A stretch of DNA of 64,000 nucleotides from Mycolicibacterium fallax (GTDB taxonomy: Bacteria > Actinomycetota > Actinomycetes > Mycobacteriales > Mycobacteriaceae): positions 3,038,001-3,102,000 of the forward strand of contig NZ_AP022603.1 of NCBI RefSeq assembly GCF_010726955.1, in the 5' to 3' direction. Position numbers and translations under genes: made by a program. The notes under the pieces are model-generated. The model worked only from the letters and a program-made list of their open reading frames with translations. It did not search any database and was not told the origin of the DNA. Below, in pieces: positions 62,956 through 64,000 of the stretch (position 1 is the stretch's first letter; each line of letters starts with the position of its first letter).

Positions 62956-63681
62956 TCAGCCGCGCGGCCTGCGGTTGCGCAGCCGGTACCTGTTCCCCGC
63001 CGGTGCGGCGGCCTTCTCGGCGTCGTCGGCGGGCTTCCACTTGGACACCGGCGGCTCCTCCGGGTCGGCGGCGGTGGCCTCGGCCGGGGCGTCTTCGGAA
63101 TCGTCGGACTTGGACTCGGCGTCGGACTCGGAATCGTCGGACTCGTCGTCGGACTCGTCGTCGGCCTCGTCCTCGTCGGCCTCGTCAGCCTCGGCCTCAG
63201 CCTCGGTCTTCGCCTCGGGCTTGGTGAGCTTGATGGTCTTCACCGGCTCCAGCGGCGGGGCCGTCTCGGCGGCGAAGGACAGGTAGAACGCGAACGCGCC
63301 CAGCAGCGCGACCGCGGCTGCGGCAGCATAGATCGCGAACAGCCACGCCCCGGCGGTGTCGAGGTCGAGCCAGATCTCGGTGATCGCGGTGGCCAGCACC
63401 AGGATCCCGGAGGCCAGCGCGCCGGCGATCGACCAGGCGTGCAGCGTCAGGGACAGCTGCGGGCTGCCCAACTCGGGCTTGCGGGTGCGGCGCAGGTCGA
63501 GGTACACGGGTGCGGCGGCCGAGGCCAGCAGCACCGCCGTCACGATCCGCAGCACGGTGCCCGCGGTGGGGGACAGTTCGCCGGCCAACTCGGACCAGCG
63601 CGGCAGCGTGAAGAAGAAGTACAGGACCCCGGCCACCGCCAGGGTCCCGACATGCCAGACCACCGTGATCCAGCGCGACAT
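62956..63681 (-). CDS. Membrane protein with acidic tail (Rv3723-like position)
   Basis: A 241-residue protein; ATG 63681 (MSRWITVVWH) has GGAGGAAC directly upstream. Four membrane helices in residues 1-140, then a long Asp/Glu/Ser-rich cytosolic tail (about 160-215) and a basic end. It is next to tRNA-Ser(GGA), as a conserved membrane protein gene is in M. tuberculosis. Function unknown. Confidence 0.75.
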   Translation of the reverse strand: MSRWITVVWHVGTLAVAGVLYFFFTLPRWSELAGELSPTAGTVLRIVTAVLLASAAAPVYLDLRRTRKPELGSPQLSLTLHAWSIAGALASGILVLATAITEIWLDLDTAGAWLFAIYAAAAAVALLGAFAFYLSFAAETAPPLEPVKTIKLTKPEAKTEAEAEADEADEDEADDESDDESDDSESDAESKSDDSEDAPAEATAADPEEPPVSKWKPADDAEKAAAPAGNRYRLRNRRPRG

Positions 63682-63753
63682 GTTCCTCCTGGAAATTGAG
63701 AACCGGGTGCCCGCCGGGGCGATAAGCGGATCGGCGGACACCCGGGTCAGGTG

Positions 63754-63839
63754 CGGAGGATAGGGGATTTGAACCCCTGAGGGCTGTTAACCCAACCCGC
63801 GTTCCAGGCGAGCGCCATAGGCCACTAGGCGAATCCTCC
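63754..63839 (-). tRNA. tRNA-Ser(GGA)
   Basis: On the minus strand: acceptor GGAGGAT/ATCCTCC, anticodon loop with GGA (CCTGGAA), a long variable arm typical of serine tRNAs, T-loop TTCAAAT, discriminator G. CCA is not encoded (CAC follows). No integrated element is visible at its 3' end. Confidence 0.92.
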
Positions 63840-63841
63840 GG

Positions 63842-64000
63842 GTCGTACTTTACCGCAGCGCCGGGGGCGCCGATGACCGGCCGGGCGCGCCGACCCGGTT
63901 GGCCGGCCGCCGGGACGCCGCGCGGCCCCGAGCGTCGTCGCGCTCGCGGCCCACCGATCGGCGCCGTATACACTGCTTCGTGGACCCCGCGCGGCGTCCA
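63842..64000. other. No gene recognised; tRNA upstream region
   Basis: GC-rich. Contains GTATAC (about 63966-63971) that could be part of a promoter for a rightward gene starting at the GTG near 63979 and running out of the window. Too short to judge. Confidence 0.3.

Overview
The window looks like a non-tuberculous mycobacterium (Mycolicibacterium-like). It is GC-rich, many starts look leaderless, and the chromosomal part carries LpqH-type lipoproteins, a WS/DGAT acyltransferase, a Mtb32A/PepA-type protease, and a LigC and PrimPolC pair. Three layers are visible.

(1) Positions 1 to 36126 are the right-hand part of a large actinomycete integrative and conjugative element (AICE). Its backbone is a tyrosine integrase and small excisionase next to attR (34.0-36.1 kb), a prim-pol/ATPase replication protein (18.9-21.5 kb), a DUF2637-like membrane protein, and one FtsK/TraB-type DNA translocase (26.5-28.8 kb). 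attR is the 3' portion (anticodon arm to CCA) of a tRNA-Ser(CGA), so the intact tRNA gene and attL should lie left of this window. The cargo includes a serine recombinase, a domain-shuffled family of small proteins (A, B and C domains, 0.8-2.9 kb), lipoproteins and a beta-propeller membrane protein, and an operon with two paralogous proline-rich proteins and a zinc protease. It also includes a PIN toxin-antitoxin pair, an ESX/WXG-like toxin with a C-terminal Ntox44-like domain, a frameshifted ApeA-like HEPN defence gene, and two further proteins with Rx4H HEPN-type motifs. A leftward operon of small unknown genes (31.1-34.0 kb) contains two tRNA-like minihelices, each placed just after a stop codon.

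(2) Positions 36127 to 47219 and 59254 to 64000 are core chromosome. In order they hold an LpqH-type lipoprotein, a DUF1214 protein, a sulfotransferase, a quinone oxidoreductase, a WS/DGAT, a Nudix hydrolase, two more LpqH-type lipoproteins, tgt, a small Cys-rich protein behind a CsoR-like palindrome, a P450 and gluQ. The right part holds the 3' portion of ligC, a LigD-type primase, a secreted protein, a PepA-like protease, a membrane protein and tRNA-Ser(GGA).

(3) Positions 47220 to 59253 are a second mobile element that splits the chromosomal ligC gene at the Trp-Asp-Gly-Phe/Arg codons. It encodes two tandem tyrosine recombinases, in the manner of Tn554 TnpA/TnpB, and four bases downstream of them a complete second LigC. 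Its cargo is an MmpL transporter, a small DUF6188-like protein and TetR regulators. The TetR gene next to mmpL is itself broken by an IS256-family insertion with an exact 8-bp target duplication, and that IS has a frameshifted transposase. TACT/AGTA palindromes in front of the mmpL operon and the broken tetR suggest lost repression of the transporter.
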